Shown in pieces: positions 45,781 through 55,339 of a stretch of 64,000 bases of DNA; the first letter of the stretch is position 1, and the number at the start of each line of letters is the position of its first letter. A program made the translations under genes and the position numbers. This DNA is from Pseudomonas sp. 7SR1 (lineage in GTDB: Bacteria > Pseudomonadota > Gammaproteobacteria > Pseudomonadales > Pseudomonadaceae), in the NCBI RefSeq assembly GCF_900156465.1, contig NZ_LT707064.1, positions 3,487,001-3,551,000 on the forward strand, read 5' to 3'. Under the pieces are notes generated by a model. It worked only from the letters and a program-made list of their open reading frames with translations. It was not told the DNA's origin and did not search any database.

Positions 45781-46614
45781 ATGGACAGGTTAAGCTGGAT
45801 TCGTGGTGTGAATGGCACGCTTGGCCGGGTAGCCCCGGGCCTGGTGGCAAAGAAAATGCGGACGCTGTTCATGCGGCCTCGAAATCTGCCACCACGGGAC
45901 TGGGAGCTGCCATTGCTGGCAAGTTCCGAGCGCATCACCTTGCGCTTCGGTCTCTCTGCCTTGCGCTGGGGCAAGGGGCCGACCGTCCTGCTGATGCACG
46001 GCTGGGAAGGGCGACCCACGCAATTCGCCGCGCTGATCACGGCCTTGGTGGACGCCGGGTATACGGTGGTGGCGCTGGATGGACCGGCCCATGGTCGCTC
46101 TCCGGGCCACGAGGCGAACGTCCTGCTGTTCGCCAGGGCCATGCTCGAGGCCGCGGCTGAGTTGCCGCCGTTGCAAGCCGTGATCGGGCATTCCATGGGG
46201 GGCGCCAGCGCCATGCTTGCGGTGCAACTGGGATTGCGTACCGAAACCCTGGTCAGCATCGCCGCGCCTGCGCGCATCCTGGGGGTGCTGCGCGGTTTTG
46301 CCCGGATCATGGGAATGCCGCCCCGGGCGCGGTCCGCGTTCATTCGCCAAGTGGAAAAGGACGTGGGCATGCCGGCCTCGAAGATGGATGTCGCTCACTA
46401 TCAATTGGATGTGCCGGGGCTGGTGGTCCATGCCGAGGACGACACCTCGGTGTCGGTCAAGGAGTCGCAACTGATCCACGAGGCCTGGTTCGACAGCCGG
46501 CTGCTGCGCTTGCCGGCCGGCGGGCATCAACGGGTGCTGGCCGATCCGCGCGTGATCGACGGTGTGTTGTCGCTGCTGGCCGGACGCAGCCTGCAAGCGC
46601 GGCAATCGGCCTGA
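45781..46614 (+). CDS. Alpha/beta hydrolase
   Basis: A 277-residue hydrolase with oxyanion segment VLLMHGWEGRPTQF, serine elbow GHSMGGASA, a probable acid in AEDDTSV and the His in PAGGHQRVL. The catalytic triad therefore looks complete. It resembles lysophospholipase-like alpha/beta hydrolases. ATG 45781 has CTGGAG about 7 nt upstream. It follows the TetR gene in one operon, so its substrate or product may be that regulator's ligand. Confidence 0.85.
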   Translation: MDRLSWIRGVNGTLGRVAPGLVAKKMRTLFMRPRNLPPRDWELPLLASSERITLRFGLSALRWGKGPTVLLMHGWEGRPTQFAALITALVDAGYTVVALDGPAHGRSPGHEANVLLFARAMLEAAAELPPLQAVIGHSMGGASAMLAVQLGLRTETLVSIAAPARILGVLRGFARIMGMPPRARSAFIRQVEKDVGMPASKMDVAHYQLDVPGLVVHAEDDTSVSVKESQLIHEAWFDSRLLRLPAGGHQRVLADPRVIDGVLSLLAGRSLQARQSA

Positions 46615-46679
46615 GCGTACCCGCGAACGCTGCGCGATCCGTTACACTGCCCCGATCCATATTCGACCGGGAGAGGGGC

Positions 46680-47162
46680 ATGGGCTGGGATCGGGCAACA
46701 CCGTTCATCATTGATCTTCAAGTGGCTGGCGAAGACATCGACGGGTTGGGCCACGCCAACAACGCGGTCTACGTCACCTGGCTCGAGCGCTGCGCCTGGC
46801 GCCACTCCCAGCGCCTTGGGCTGGATCTGGCAGAGTATCGACGGCTGGACCGGGCCATGGCCGTCGTGCGCCATGAAGTCGACTACCTGGCAGCCGCCTA
46901 TGAAGGCGATGAACTGCAATTGGCCACCTGGATCGTCGACTGGGACCAGCGCCTGAAGATGACCCGGCATTTCCAGTTGATTCGTCCCAGCGACAACACC
47001 ACGTTGCTGCGCGCCCAGACCACGTTCGTCTGTATCGAGCTGTCCACCGGCAGGCCCAAGCGCATGCCGCCGGAATTCATCGAAGGCTATGGCCCGGCGA
47101 TCGGTTCCCGCGACAGCGAGACGGCTCGCGATGGCGCCGATTTTGTAGGCGAAATCCGGTAA
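46680..47162 (+). CDS. 4-hydroxybenzoyl-CoA-type acyl-CoA thioesterase
   Basis: A 160-residue single hot-dog-fold protein. The motif DIDGLGHANNAVYVTWLERC contains the Asp-x-x-GH-x-NN-x-Y pattern of 4HBT/YbgC-type thioesterases. The hydrophobic helix and sheet pattern and length fit. It hydrolyses some acyl-CoA; the substrate is not clear. A strong GGGAGAGGGG ribosome site precedes the ATG. dusC starts 32 nt after its stop. Confidence 0.88.
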   Translation: MGWDRATPFIIDLQVAGEDIDGLGHANNAVYVTWLERCAWRHSQRLGLDLAEYRRLDRAMAVVRHEVDYLAAAYEGDELQLATWIVDWDQRLKMTRHFQLIRPSDNTTLLRAQTTFVCIELSTGRPKRMPPEFIEGYGPAIGSRDSETARDGADFVGEIR

Positions 47163-47194
47163 ACTGCCGCACGTTTTTTCGTTGAGTGTTTCCC

Positions 47195-48154
47195 ATGCAA
47201 ATTGCCCTGGCGCCCATGGAGGGGTTGGTCGACAACATCCTGCGGGATGTCCTGACCCGTGTTGGCGGGATCGACTGGTGCGTCACCGAGTTCATTCGCA
47301 TCAATGATCGCCTGCTCACGCCGACCTACTTTCACAAGCTCGCCCCGGAATTGCTGACCGGCGCCCGGACCGCCGCCGGTGTGCCGCTGCGGGTGCAATT
47401 GCTGGGTTCCGATCCGGTGTGCCTGGCGGAAAACGCCGCCTTGGCCTGTGAGTTGGGCTCGCAGGTCATCGACCTGAACTTCGGCTGCCCGGCCAAGACC
47501 GTGAACAAGTCCCGGGGCGGAGCGGTGCTGCTCAAGGAGCCGGAGCTGCTCAACGAGATCGTCACGCACGTACGGCGTGCGGTGCCTGGGCATATTCCTG
47601 TCACCGCCAAGATGCGCCTGGGCTTCGACAGCCCGGACGGCGCGCTGGTCTGTGCCACGGCTCTGGCCGAAGGTGGCGCCGCCCACATCGTGGTGCACGC
47701 GCGGACCAAGACCGACGGCTACAAGCCGCCGGCTCACTGGGAGTGGATCCCTCGGGTCCAGGAAGTGGTCAAGGTGCCGGTGTTCGCCAATGGCGATATC
47801 TGGAGCGTCGAAGACTGGCGCCGTTGCCGCCAAATCAGCGGCGTCGAGGACATCATGCTCGGTCGCGGCCTCGTTTCCCGCCCCGACCTGGCCCGGCAGA
47901 TTGCAGCGGCTCGGGCCGGGGAAGAAGTGGTGCCGATGTCCTGGGCCGAGTTGCAACCCATGCTCCAGGATTTCTGGGGGCAAGTGGTCGAGCAACTGAC
48001 ACCGCGCCAGGCTCCCGGCCGGCTCAAGCAATGGTTGGCAATGCTGACGCGCAATTATCCCGAGGCAGCGACGCTGTTCAGCGCGTTGCGGCGGGAAACC
48101 GAACTGGATGCGGTAGGGCATCTGCTGGGTGTGAAACGTACCGAAGCGGCCTGA
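47195..48154 (+). CDS. dusC: tRNA-dihydrouridine(16) synthase DusC
   Basis: A 319-residue FMN-dependent reductase that makes dihydrouridine at position 16 of tRNA. The TIM barrel begins [20 protein letters not shown]; the catalytic Cys lies in [21 protein letters not shown] and tRNA contacts in [17 protein letters not shown] and NGDIW; the closing helix domain follows. The extended NKSRGGA loop is typical of DusC. ATG 47195 is chosen over GTG 47186. It ends just before the heat-shock promoter of ibpA. Confidence 0.93.
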   Translation: MQIALAPMEGLVDNILRDVLTRVGGIDWCVTEFIRINDRLLTPTYFHKLAPELLTGARTAAGVPLRVQLLGSDPVCLAENAALACELGSQVIDLNFGCPAKTVNKSRGGAVLLKEPELLNEIVTHVRRAVPGHIPVTAKMRLGFDSPDGALVCATALAEGGAAHIVVHARTKTDGYKPPAHWEWIPRVQEVVKVPVFANGDIWSVEDWRRCRQISGVEDIMLGRGLVSRPDLARQIAAARAGEEVVPMSWAELQPMLQDFWGQVVEQLTPRQAPGRLKQWLAMLTRNYPEAATLFSALRRETELDAVGHLLGVKRTEAA

Positions 48155-48174
48155 AAAAAATTTCAGAAAAAGCT

Positions 48175-48202
48175 CTTGAAAAGTATTTGGCGGCCCCTAG
48201 AT
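48175..48202 (+). promoter_or_regulatory. Sigma-32 (RpoH) promoter of ibpA
   Basis: CTTGAA (48175-48180) is followed after 13 bases by CCCCTAGAT (48194-48202), close to the RpoH consensus CTTGAA-N13/14-CCCCATnT. It lies 70-100 nt before the ibpA start. Confidence 0.75.
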
Positions 48203-48204
48203 AA

Positions 48205-48274
48205 GGGGTACGCGATGCCGAATCCGGGTCGCGGAGACAAAAAAACTTGCTGAATTTTTCAGGAGATTTGAATC
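48205..48274 (+). promoter_or_regulatory. ROSE-like RNA thermometer
   Basis: The 5-prime leader of ibpA holds TTGCT (48247-48251), matching the UYGCU motif of ROSE elements, followed by GAATTTTTC and the Shine-Dalgarno AGGAG (48261-48265). TTGCTGAA can pair with TTCAGGAG around a small loop, hiding the ribosome site at low temperature. An upstream GC-rich hairpin is also possible. Confidence 0.65.
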
Positions 48275-48727
48275 ATGAGTACTGCATTTTCGCTGGCCCC
48301 TCTGTTCCGTTCCTCGGTAGGCTTCGATCGTTTCAACGATCTTTTCGAAACCGCCCTGCGCAACGAACCGGGCAGCAGCTATCCACCCTACAACGTGGAA
48401 AAACATGGCGATGACGAATACCGCATCGTGGTCGCCGCCGCTGGGTTCCGGGAGGAAGACCTGGACCTTCAGGTGGAAAAAGGTGTGCTGACCATCAGCG
48501 GCGGCAAGCGCGAGGCCAGCAATGACAGCGTGACCTACCTGCACCAGGGCATCGCCCAGCGTGCGTTCAAGTTGTCCTTCCGGTTGGCTGACCATATCGA
48601 GATCAAGTCCGCCGGCCTGAGCAACGGTCTGTTGAGCATCGACCTGTTGCGTGTGGTACCGGAAGAGGCCAAGGCCAAGCGCATCCCGATCAACGGAGCG
48701 CAGCAGCAACCCGCGCTGCAGAACTGA
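48275..48727 (+). CDS. ibpA: Small heat-shock protein, Hsp20/IbpA family
   Basis: A 150-residue alpha-crystallin-type chaperone. The N-terminal arm (SLAPLFRSSVGFDRFNDLFE) is followed by the crystallin domain with PPYNVEKHGDDEYRIVVAAA, the AGL-like GLSNGLLSIDLLRVVPEE segment, and a C-terminal IPI-like motif (RIPINGAQ). It binds unfolding proteins during heat stress. Its RpoH promoter and ROSE-like leader indicate control at both transcription and translation. A strong terminator follows. Confidence 0.94.
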   Translation: MSTAFSLAPLFRSSVGFDRFNDLFETALRNEPGSSYPPYNVEKHGDDEYRIVVAAAGFREEDLDLQVEKGVLTISGGKREASNDSVTYLHQGIAQRAFKLSFRLADHIEIKSAGLSNGLLSIDLLRVVPEEAKAKRIPINGAQQQPALQN

Positions 48728-48743
48728 TGCATCGCAATTAAAG

Positions 48744-48769
48744 AAGGGCGCCGAAATGGCGCCCTTTTT
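48744..48769 (+). terminator. Terminator after ibpA
   Basis: GGGCGCC-GAAAT-GGCGCCC (48746-48764) followed by five T. It also lies in convergent position to the GGDEF-EAL gene. Confidence 0.88.
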
Positions 48770-48786
48770 CATTCTGTAGATCAGGG

Positions 48787-51700
48787 TCACGGCAACAGCC
48801 GCTCGAACGCCTCCAGCGGCAACGGCCGGCTGTGCAGGTAGCCTTGGTACAGGTGGCAATCGAGCCCTTGCAGAAATTGCAGTTGTTCCAGTGTTTCCAC
48901 CCCTTCGGCGATCATTTCCAGGTTGAGGCTGCGGGCCATGGCGACGATGGCGCGGATGATTTCAGCGTCGTTGGGGTCGCTGGTGGCGTCGCGTACGAAC
49001 GACTGATCGATTTTCAGGGTGTCCACCGGCAGGCGCTTGAGGTAGGTCAGGGATGAATAGCCGGTGCCGAAATCGTCCATGGCGAAGCTCACCCCCAGTT
49101 TCTTCAGGCGGCGCATCTTGGCGATGGTGTCGTCCAGGTTCTGGATCACGATGCCTTCGGTGATTTCCAGTTTCAGCATCGTGAAAGGCAGGCCATGGGT
49201 CGCCAGGCTGCTTTCGATGCGCTCGACGAAATCGCTCTGGCGGAACTGTCGCGGGCTGATATTCACGCACAGGCTGAAACGCCGGGGATCGATCTTGCCC
49301 TTGGCGATCAGTTGCTTGAAACCGTCGCAGGCTTCGTCGAGGATCCAGGTGCCGACCTCCAGGATCAGCCCGCTGTCCTCCAGCACCTTGATGAATTCAT
49401 TGGGCGATTGGGCGCCCAGTTCGGGATGGTGCCAGCGCACCAGGGTCTCGGCACCGATGATACGGTTGTCCCGGGCGTCGACCTGGGGTTGGAAATGCAC
49501 GCTGAATTCCCCGCGAGCCAGGGCCTGGCGCAGGTCGGTTTCCATGCGCAAGCGTTCGCTGGCGGCCTTTTGCATGGTGGTGTGGAACATCTGTGACGTG
49601 TTGCGTCCCGAATCCTTGGCCCGGTACAGCGCGATATCGGCGCGCTTGAGCAGGTCGGCGGGCGTGGAGCCATGGTCGGGAATCAGCGCCATGCCGATGC
49701 TTGGCGTGACTTGCAGCCGCTGGCCATCGAGGGACATCGGCTCCGAGAGCAGTTCTCGCAGGGTATCGGCCAGTTTCTGCACCTGCTCGGTGACTTCGCT
49801 GCGGCTACCTTCGAGGCCGCTGAGCAAGACCACGAATTCGTCGCCACCCAGGCGCGCCACCGTGTCCTCCTGGCGCACGCTGGCCTCCAGGCGCGCGGTG
49901 ATGATCTTCAGCACTGTATCGCCCACCGGATGGCCCAGTGAGTCGTTGATGTGCTTGAAGTGGTCCAGATCGAGGAACAGCAGCGCACCGCGCAGGTCAT
50001 GGCGCTTGAGCAAGGCGATCTGCTGGCTCAGGCGGTCCATCAGCAAGGCACGGTTGGGCAGGTTGGTCAGCGGATCGTGATAGGCCAGGTGGCGAATCTG
50101 TGCTTCGGCGTTGCGCAGCAGGCTGACATCCCGGGCGGTGAGCAACAGGCAATCGGTTTCGTTGAGGGTGATGGGCTCGACCGACACCTCCACGGTGAGC
50201 AACTCCCCGCGCTTGTTGCGCCCGAGCATTTCCTGGTGGTGCACGCGTCCCTTGAGCTGCAGTTCGGCCAGCAGTGCCGTGCGCTGTTTGGCTTCGGCCC
50301 AGATGCCCACCTCGAACACGGTATGGCCGAGTACCTCGTCGGCGCGGTAGCCGGTCAGGCGACAGAAGCCATCGTTGACCTCGAGGTAGCGGCCGCTTTC
50401 ACGTTCGGTGATGGTGATGGCGTCGGGGCTGGAATGGAATGCCTTGGCGAACTTTTCCTCGCTGGCCTTGAGGGCCGCTTCGGAGCGTTGCTGCTGGGTA
50501 ATGTCCCGCAGCGTGGTCACGATGCAGGGCTGGTTGTCGACGTTGATCTGGCGGCTGGAGATCACGCAGGTCAGCGGATGGCCGGACCTGTGGTGCACGA
50601 CAATGGCGACATTGCTCAGGGACTGCTCGCGGATCACCCGCTCGATGCGCTGCAGGCTGCTGCCCGAGGCATCCCAGAGGCCGATCTCGTCGGCACTGCG
50701 GCCAATCACGTCGCTGGCGGTCCAGCCGAATGTCTGGGTAAAGCTCGAATTGATCTCCAGGAACCGGCCGCTGTCCTGGTGAGTGAGGCAGATCGGGTCG
50801 GGACTGACCTGGAACAACGTGGCGAATTTTTCTTCCGATGCCGCCAGGCTCTGTTCGCGCTCCACCTGGTCGGTGATGTCGAGCAGGGTGCCGGCCATGC
50901 GCAATGGGCTGCCATCGTCGTTGCGATACAGACGGGCGCGACTTTCCAGGTAGCGGGAGCTGCCGTCCGGCAGTTGCACCCGATAGGTCAACTGGTAATT
51001 GCCCGCCGGGCCTTCGCGCAGGCTGCGGTAGGCGTTGCGCATGTTGTTGCGTTCTTCGTCCGGTACGCCTTCGAAGAACGCGTCGAAGGATTCGTGGAAC
51101 GGCTTGGGTTCCAGGCCATGGAGCTGCGCGGCCCGGGCCGAGCCGTAGAGCATGCCGCTGGGGATGTGCCAGTCCCAGGTGCCCAGTTGCGCCGAGTCGA
51201 GGGCCAGGTCCAGGCGTTCCTGGCTGTCCTTGAGGGCCTGCTCGGCCAGCTTGCGTTCGGTGGTGTCGAGAAAGGTGCTCAGCAGATAGGGTTGGCCTTC
51301 GAGTTCGACCTTCTGCGCGCTGAGTATGCCGCTGTGGATCTGGCCGTTGCTGGCCCGGAATTCCACTTCCATGCTCACCAGCTCGCCCTTGGCCTTGGTC
51401 GCTTCCACCAGCCTGGCCCTTTGGCTGGGGTCGACCCACAAGCCCAGCTCCAGGGTGGTCCGGCCGATCACATCATGCACCGGCCAGCCGAACAGGCTCT
51501 CGAAATACTGGTTGGCTTCGCTGATCAGCCCGTCTTCCTGGCGGGTCAGCAGCACCATGTTCGGGCAGAGATGAAAAAGCGTGGCGAAGCGCTTTTCCGA
51601 ACTGCGCAGGGCCTGTTCGCGCTCGCGTTGATGGGTGATCTCGCGGATCACCCCGATCATGCGCGGACGGCCGTGCTTGTCGGGCAGTACGCTGCCACTG

Positions 51701-52065
51701 ATTTCCAGCCAGTGCAGGCTGCCGTCGGGCCAGACGATGCGGTGGTGCATGGCCTGTTCCAGTGGCGCACCGGCCACGGCCGCGTGGAAGGCCCGGACGG
51801 CCTTGGCCCGGTCTTCGGGCAGCAGGAGGTCCAGGTAGTCCACATCGGCCGGCAATGGCTGGCGCGGATCGAAGCCGAACAGCGCCTGGGTGCCCCGGGA
51901 CCAGCTGATCTTGCCGCTATCGATATCCCACGACCAGGCCCCCAGGCGCGCGCCGTTCAGGGCGGCCAGCAACTGCGGCGCGCTGTCCCAGCTTTGCTCG
52001 GACCGCTTGGGGTCGAGTGCCTGGATGCGCGGCAGGGGCGGGATATGGTCGGCAGGGTTGGGCAT
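48787..52065 (-). CDS. Five-PAS GGDEF-EAL cyclic-di-GMP protein
   Basis: A 1092-residue soluble sensor and c-di-GMP enzyme without membrane helices. Five PAS/PAC units occupy about residues 30-655 (for example LGAWSWDIDSGKISWS, MVLLTRQEDGLISEAN, LGTWDWHIPSG, PICLTHQDSGRFLEIN, AITITERESGRYLEVN). The diguanylate cyclase part has LGGDEF and an intact RxxD product-inhibition site (RQED five residues before GGDEF). The EAL domain has AETLVRW in place of EAL but keeps LEITEG, DDFGTGYSS, KIDQSFV and AEGVET, so phosphodiesterase activity is plausible. Signals are unknown. It is convergent with ibpA. Confidence 0.93.
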   Translation of the reverse strand: MPNPADHIPPLPRIQALDPKRSEQSWDSAPQLLAALNGARLGAWSWDIDSGKISWSRGTQALFGFDPRQPLPADVDYLDLLLPEDRAKAVRAFHAAVAGAPLEQAMHHRIVWPDGSLHWLEISGSVLPDKHGRPRMIGVIREITHQREREQALRSSEKRFATLFHLCPNMVLLTRQEDGLISEANQYFESLFGWPVHDVIGRTTLELGLWVDPSQRARLVEATKAKGELVSMEVEFRASNGQIHSGILSAQKVELEGQPYLLSTFLDTTERKLAEQALKDSQERLDLALDSAQLGTWDWHIPSGMLYGSARAAQLHGLEPKPFHESFDAFFEGVPDEERNNMRNAYRSLREGPAGNYQLTYRVQLPDGSSRYLESRARLYRNDDGSPLRMAGTLLDITDQVEREQSLAASEEKFATLFQVSPDPICLTHQDSGRFLEINSSFTQTFGWTASDVIGRSADEIGLWDASGSSLQRIERVIREQSLSNVAIVVHHRSGHPLTCVISSRQINVDNQPCIVTTLRDITQQQRSEAALKASEEKFAKAFHSSPDAITITERESGRYLEVNDGFCRLTGYRADEVLGHTVFEVGIWAEAKQRTALLAELQLKGRVHHQEMLGRNKRGELLTVEVSVEPITLNETDCLLLTARDVSLLRNAEAQIRHLAYHDPLTNLPNRALLMDRLSQQIALLKRHDLRGALLFLDLDHFKHINDSLGHPVGDTVLKIITARLEASVRQEDTVARLGGDEFVVLLSGLEGSRSEVTEQVQKLADTLRELLSEPMSLDGQRLQVTPSIGMALIPDHGSTPADLLKRADIALYRAKDSGRNTSQMFHTTMQKAASERLRMETDLRQALARGEFSVHFQPQVDARDNRIIGAETLVRWHHPELGAQSPNEFIKVLEDSGLILEVGTWILDEACDGFKQLIAKGKIDPRRFSLCVNISPRQFRQSDFVERIESSLATHGLPFTMLKLEITEGIVIQNLDDTIAKMRRLKKLGVSFAMDDFGTGYSSLTYLKRLPVDTLKIDQSFVRDATSDPNDAEIIRAIVAMARSLNLEMIAEGVETLEQLQFLQGLDCHLYQGYLHSRPLPLEAFERLLP

Positions 52066-52131
52066 TATCTAGCGGGCCTTGGGCAGTTGGGCGTTAGGCA
52101 CGGGCATTCGGCCCTAGAGGAGTCGCACGAC

Positions 52132-53022
52132 TTATGCCTGGGTCCCTGGCAGATCGATTTGTGCGTCCAGTAGGGCCATGAAGGCCCGAGCAGCGTTCGA
52201 CAGCGTCCGTTCGGTGTGCAAGATATAGCCTAGCTGGCGACTGAGCTGTATGCCCGGCAAAGGTATGCGAGCCACCTGATCGTCGAGCATCGTGCGTGGC
52301 AGGACGCTCCAGGCCAGGCCGATGGAGACCATCATTTTTATGGTTTCCAGATAATTCGTGCTCATGGCGATGTTCGGCGTCAGGCCCTGGGCCTCGAACA
52401 GGCGTTGCACGATGTGGTGGGTAAAGGTGTTGCCCCCCGGGAAGACCGCCGGGTGCAGGGCGATGTCCGCCAGGCTCACGCTGGCGTTGTCCAGCAGTGC
52501 GTGCTCCGGCGCTACCACGAAGTCCAGGGGATCGTCCCATACCGGCGTGGCGCGCATCAGGGTGTGGGGTTCGGGGGCGAGGGTGATGACCGCCAACTCC
52601 GCCCGGCCATGGAGGATTTCCTCATAGGCCACTTCCGAATCCAGGAACTGGATGTCCAGCGCGACCTGGGGGTAGCGGCGGGTGAATTCCCGCAACAGAG
52701 GCGGCAGGCGATGCAGGCCGATGTGGTGGCTGGTGGCAAGGGTCAGCCGCCCGCTGACCTCGCCGGTCAGGTTGGTCAGGGCGCGACGGGTGTCGTCCAG
52801 TACGTTGAGGATCTGATAAGCCCGTGGCAGCAGGGCCCGACCGGCTTCGGTCAGGCCTATTTCACGGCCCAGGCGGTCGAACAGGCGTACGTTGAGCTGT
52901 TGTTCCAGGCCGGCGATGCGCTTGCTGATGGCCGGCTGGGTCAGGTGCAGGCGCTCGCCGGCACCGGAGAAGCTGCCGGTCTCGGCAATGGCAATAAAGG
53001 CATTGAGGTTGGCAAGGTCCAT
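52132..53022 (-). CDS. LysR-family transcriptional regulator
   Basis: A 296-residue regulator with an N-terminal winged helix (LANLNAFIAIAETGSFSGAG, LTQPAISKRIAGLEQQLNVR) and an inducer-binding domain (GRLTLATSHHIGLHRLPPLL onward). It lies divergent to leuC, separated by 158 AT-rich bases that include ATGCAAAGTATGAAAAATAT, where an LTTR operator could sit. The same placement next to leuC occurs in other pseudomonads, so it may control leucine synthesis, though this is inference. Confidence 0.9.
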   Translation of the reverse strand: MDLANLNAFIAIAETGSFSGAGERLHLTQPAISKRIAGLEQQLNVRLFDRLGREIGLTEAGRALLPRAYQILNVLDDTRRALTNLTGEVSGRLTLATSHHIGLHRLPPLLREFTRRYPQVALDIQFLDSEVAYEEILHGRAELAVITLAPEPHTLMRATPVWDDPLDFVVAPEHALLDNASVSLADIALHPAVFPGGNTFTHHIVQRLFEAQGLTPNIAMSTNYLETIKMMVSIGLAWSVLPRTMLDDQVARIPLPGIQLSRQLGYILHTERTLSNAARAFMALLDAQIDLPGTQA

Positions 53023-53180
53023 GGCCGTCTCGATTGAATTCCTGTTGGTTATGCAAAGTATGAAAAATATGAATTTGAGTTATTTAATGTAGCCTCATAA
53101 CATCAGCCTCACAAGCCAGAGGGTTATTGAATTCATTCAAGGCCCGGGGCATAGAAACAAGCTGATGAGGAAACCGTCTG

Positions 53181-54599
53181 ATGGCCGGCAAAACGCTCTA
53201 CGACAAGCTCTGGGATTCGCACCTGGTCAAGCAGCGCGACGATGGTTCGGCGCTGATCTATATCGACCGTCACATCATCCACGAAGTGACGTCGCCGCAG
53301 GCTTTCGAAGGCCTGCGCCTGGCCGGGCGCAAGCCGTGGCGCATCGATGCCAACATCGCGACCCCGGACCACAACGTGCCGACCACTGCGGAGCGCAAGG
53401 GCGGCATCGACGCGATTGTCGACCAGGTCTCGCGCCTGCAGGTCCAGACCCTCGATGACAACTGCGACGAATATGGCATCGTCGAATTCAAGATGAACGA
53501 CGTGCGCCAGGGCATCGTCCACGTCATCGGCCCGGAGCAAGGCGCGACCCTGCCGGGCATGACCGTGGTCTGCGGCGACTCGCACACCTCGACCCACGGT
53601 GCCTTTGGCGCCTTGGCCCACGGTATCGGCACCTCCGAGGTGGAGCATGTGCTCGCCACCCAGTGCCTGGTGGCCAAGAAAATGAAGAACATGCTGGTGC
53701 GCGTCGAGGGCAAGCTGCCGTTCGGCGTGACCGCCAAGGACATCGTCCTGGCCGTGATCGGCAAGATCGGCACCGCCGGCGGTAACGGCCATGCCATCGA
53801 GTTCGCTGGCAGCGCCATCCGTGACCTGTCCGTCGAAGGCCGCATGACCATCTGCAACATGTCCATCGAGGCCGGTGCCCGGGTCGGGCTGGTGGCCGCC
53901 GATGAAAAAACCATCGAGTACGTCAAGGGCCGTCCGTTCGCCCCGAAAGGCGTCGAATGGGACAAGGCAGTGCAAGCCTGGAAAGACCTGGTGTCCGATC
54001 CCGATGCGACATTCGATACCGTGGTCGAGCTCGACGCCGCGCAGATCAAGCCGCAGGTCAGCTGGGGCACTTCGCCGGAAATGGTGCTGGCCGTCGACCA
54101 GAACGTCCCCGATCCGGCCAAGGAAATGGACCTGGTCAAGCGCGACTCCATTGTCCGCGCCTTGAAGTACATGGGCTTGAGCGCCAACCAGGCGATTACC
54201 GACATCAAGCTCGACCGCGTGTTCATCGGCTCCTGCACCAACTCGCGGATCGAAGACCTGCGCGCCGCGGCGGTAATCGCCAAGGGCCGCAAGGTGGCCT
54301 CGACCATCAAGCAGGCCATCGTCGTACCGGGTTCCGGCCTGGTGAAGGCCCAGGCGGAAGCGGAAGGGCTGGACAAGATCTTCCTCGAGGCCGGTTTCGA
54401 GTGGCGCGAGCCAGGGTGCTCCATGTGCCTGGCGATGAACCCTGACCGCCTGGAATCGGGCGAGCATTGCGCTTCCACCTCCAACCGTAACTTCGAAGGC
54501 CGTCAGGGCGCCGGTGGCCGTACGCACCTGGTGAGCCCGGCCATGGCCGCTGCGGCGGCCGTCAACGGCCGTTTCGTCGACGTCCGCGAATTGATCTGA
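53181..54599 (+). CDS. leuC: 3-isopropylmalate dehydratase large subunit
   Basis: A 472-residue aconitase-family subunit that carries the 4Fe-4S cluster and isomerises 2- to 3-isopropylmalate with LeuD. Cluster Cys ligands lie in [16 protein letters not shown] and [13 protein letters not shown]; other signatures are [20 protein letters not shown] and [20 protein letters not shown] at the end. GAGGAA precedes the ATG. leuD starts 12 nt after its stop. Confidence 0.97.
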   Translation: MAGKTLYDKLWDSHLVKQRDDGSALIYIDRHIIHEVTSPQAFEGLRLAGRKPWRIDANIATPDHNVPTTAERKGGIDAIVDQVSRLQVQTLDDNCDEYGIVEFKMNDVRQGIVHVIGPEQGATLPGMTVVCGDSHTSTHGAFGALAHGIGTSEVEHVLATQCLVAKKMKNMLVRVEGKLPFGVTAKDIVLAVIGKIGTAGGNGHAIEFAGSAIRDLSVEGRMTICNMSIEAGARVGLVAADEKTIEYVKGRPFAPKGVEWDKAVQAWKDLVSDPDATFDTVVELDAAQIKPQVSWGTSPEMVLAVDQNVPDPAKEMDLVKRDSIVRALKYMGLSANQAITDIKLDRVFIGSCTNSRIEDLRAAAVIAKGRKVASTIKQAIVVPGSGLVKAQAEAEGLDKIFLEAGFEWREPGCSMCLAMNPDRLESGEHCASTSNRNFEGRQGAGGRTHLVSPAMAAAAAVNGRFVDVRELI

Positions 54600-54611
54600 A
54601 GGAGCGCAGCA

Positions 54612-55256
54612 ATGAAAGCTTTTACCCAGCACACCGGTCTTGTCGCGCCTTTGGATCGTGCCAACGTCGACACCGACCAGATCATTCCCAAGCAATTCCT
54701 GAAGTCCATCAAGCGCACCGGTTTCGGCCCGAACCTGTTCGACGAATGGCGCTACCTGGATGTCGGCCAGCCATACCAGGACAACTCCAAGCGGCCGTTG
54801 AACAAGGATTTCGTGCTCAACGCCGAGCGCTACCAGGGCGCCAGTGTGTTGCTGGCCCGGGAGAACTTCGGTTGCGGTTCGAGCCGCGAGCACGCGCCGT
54901 GGGCTCTTGAAGAGTACGGTTTCCGCAGCATCATCGCGCCGAGCTACGCCGATATCTTCTTCAATAACAGCTTCAAGAACGGCCTGCTGCCGATCATCCT
55001 GAGCGACGCTGAAGTGGACGAGCTGTTCCAGCAGGTCGAGGCCAACCCGGGCTACCAGTTGCAGATCGATCTGGCAGCGCAAACCGTGACCCGTCCAGAC
55101 GGCAAGGTGCTGAGCTTCGAGATCGATGCGTTCCGCAAGCATTGCCTGCTCAACGGCCTGGACGACATCGGCCTGACCTTGCAGGACAGTGACGCGATTG
55201 CCGCGTTCGAAGCCAAGCACCGAGCGAGCCAGCCCTGGTTGTTTCGCGATGCTTGA
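54612..55256 (+). CDS. leuD: 3-isopropylmalate dehydratase small subunit
   Basis: A 214-residue swivel-domain partner of LeuC. Start [20 protein letters not shown] and [20 protein letters not shown] are typical, as is the block [20 protein letters not shown] that forms the substrate loop. Length is usual for the proteobacterial form. AAGGAGCG precedes the ATG. A REP palindrome follows, then a methyltransferase gene sits between it and leuB. Confidence 0.97.
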   Translation: MKAFTQHTGLVAPLDRANVDTDQIIPKQFLKSIKRTGFGPNLFDEWRYLDVGQPYQDNSKRPLNKDFVLNAERYQGASVLLARENFGCGSSREHAPWALEEYGFRSIIAPSYADIFFNNSFKNGLLPIILSDAEVDELFQQVEANPGYQLQIDLAAQTVTRPDGKVLSFEIDAFRKHCLLNGLDDIGLTLQDSDAIAAFEAKHRASQPWLFRDA

Positions 55257-55282
55257 TGGATCGATGTAGGCAGTACCGGCTT

Positions 55283-55304
55283 CATCGCGAGCTTGCTCGC
55301 GATG
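55283..55304. repeat. Single perfect REP palindrome
   Basis: CATCGCGAGC-TT-GCTCGCGATG is a perfect 22-bp palindrome of the GAGC-core type, here as one unit and not a doublet, between leuD and the methyltransferase gene. Confidence 0.82.
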
Positions 55305-55339
55305 GGGTCCACCCAGGCAAAAAAACATAAGGACATCCC

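Noticed and set aside
45057-46370. A 437-codon open frame on the minus strand
   Set aside because: It is opposite the TetR and hydrolase genes and crosses the terminators of the tRNA cluster; it shows no domain.
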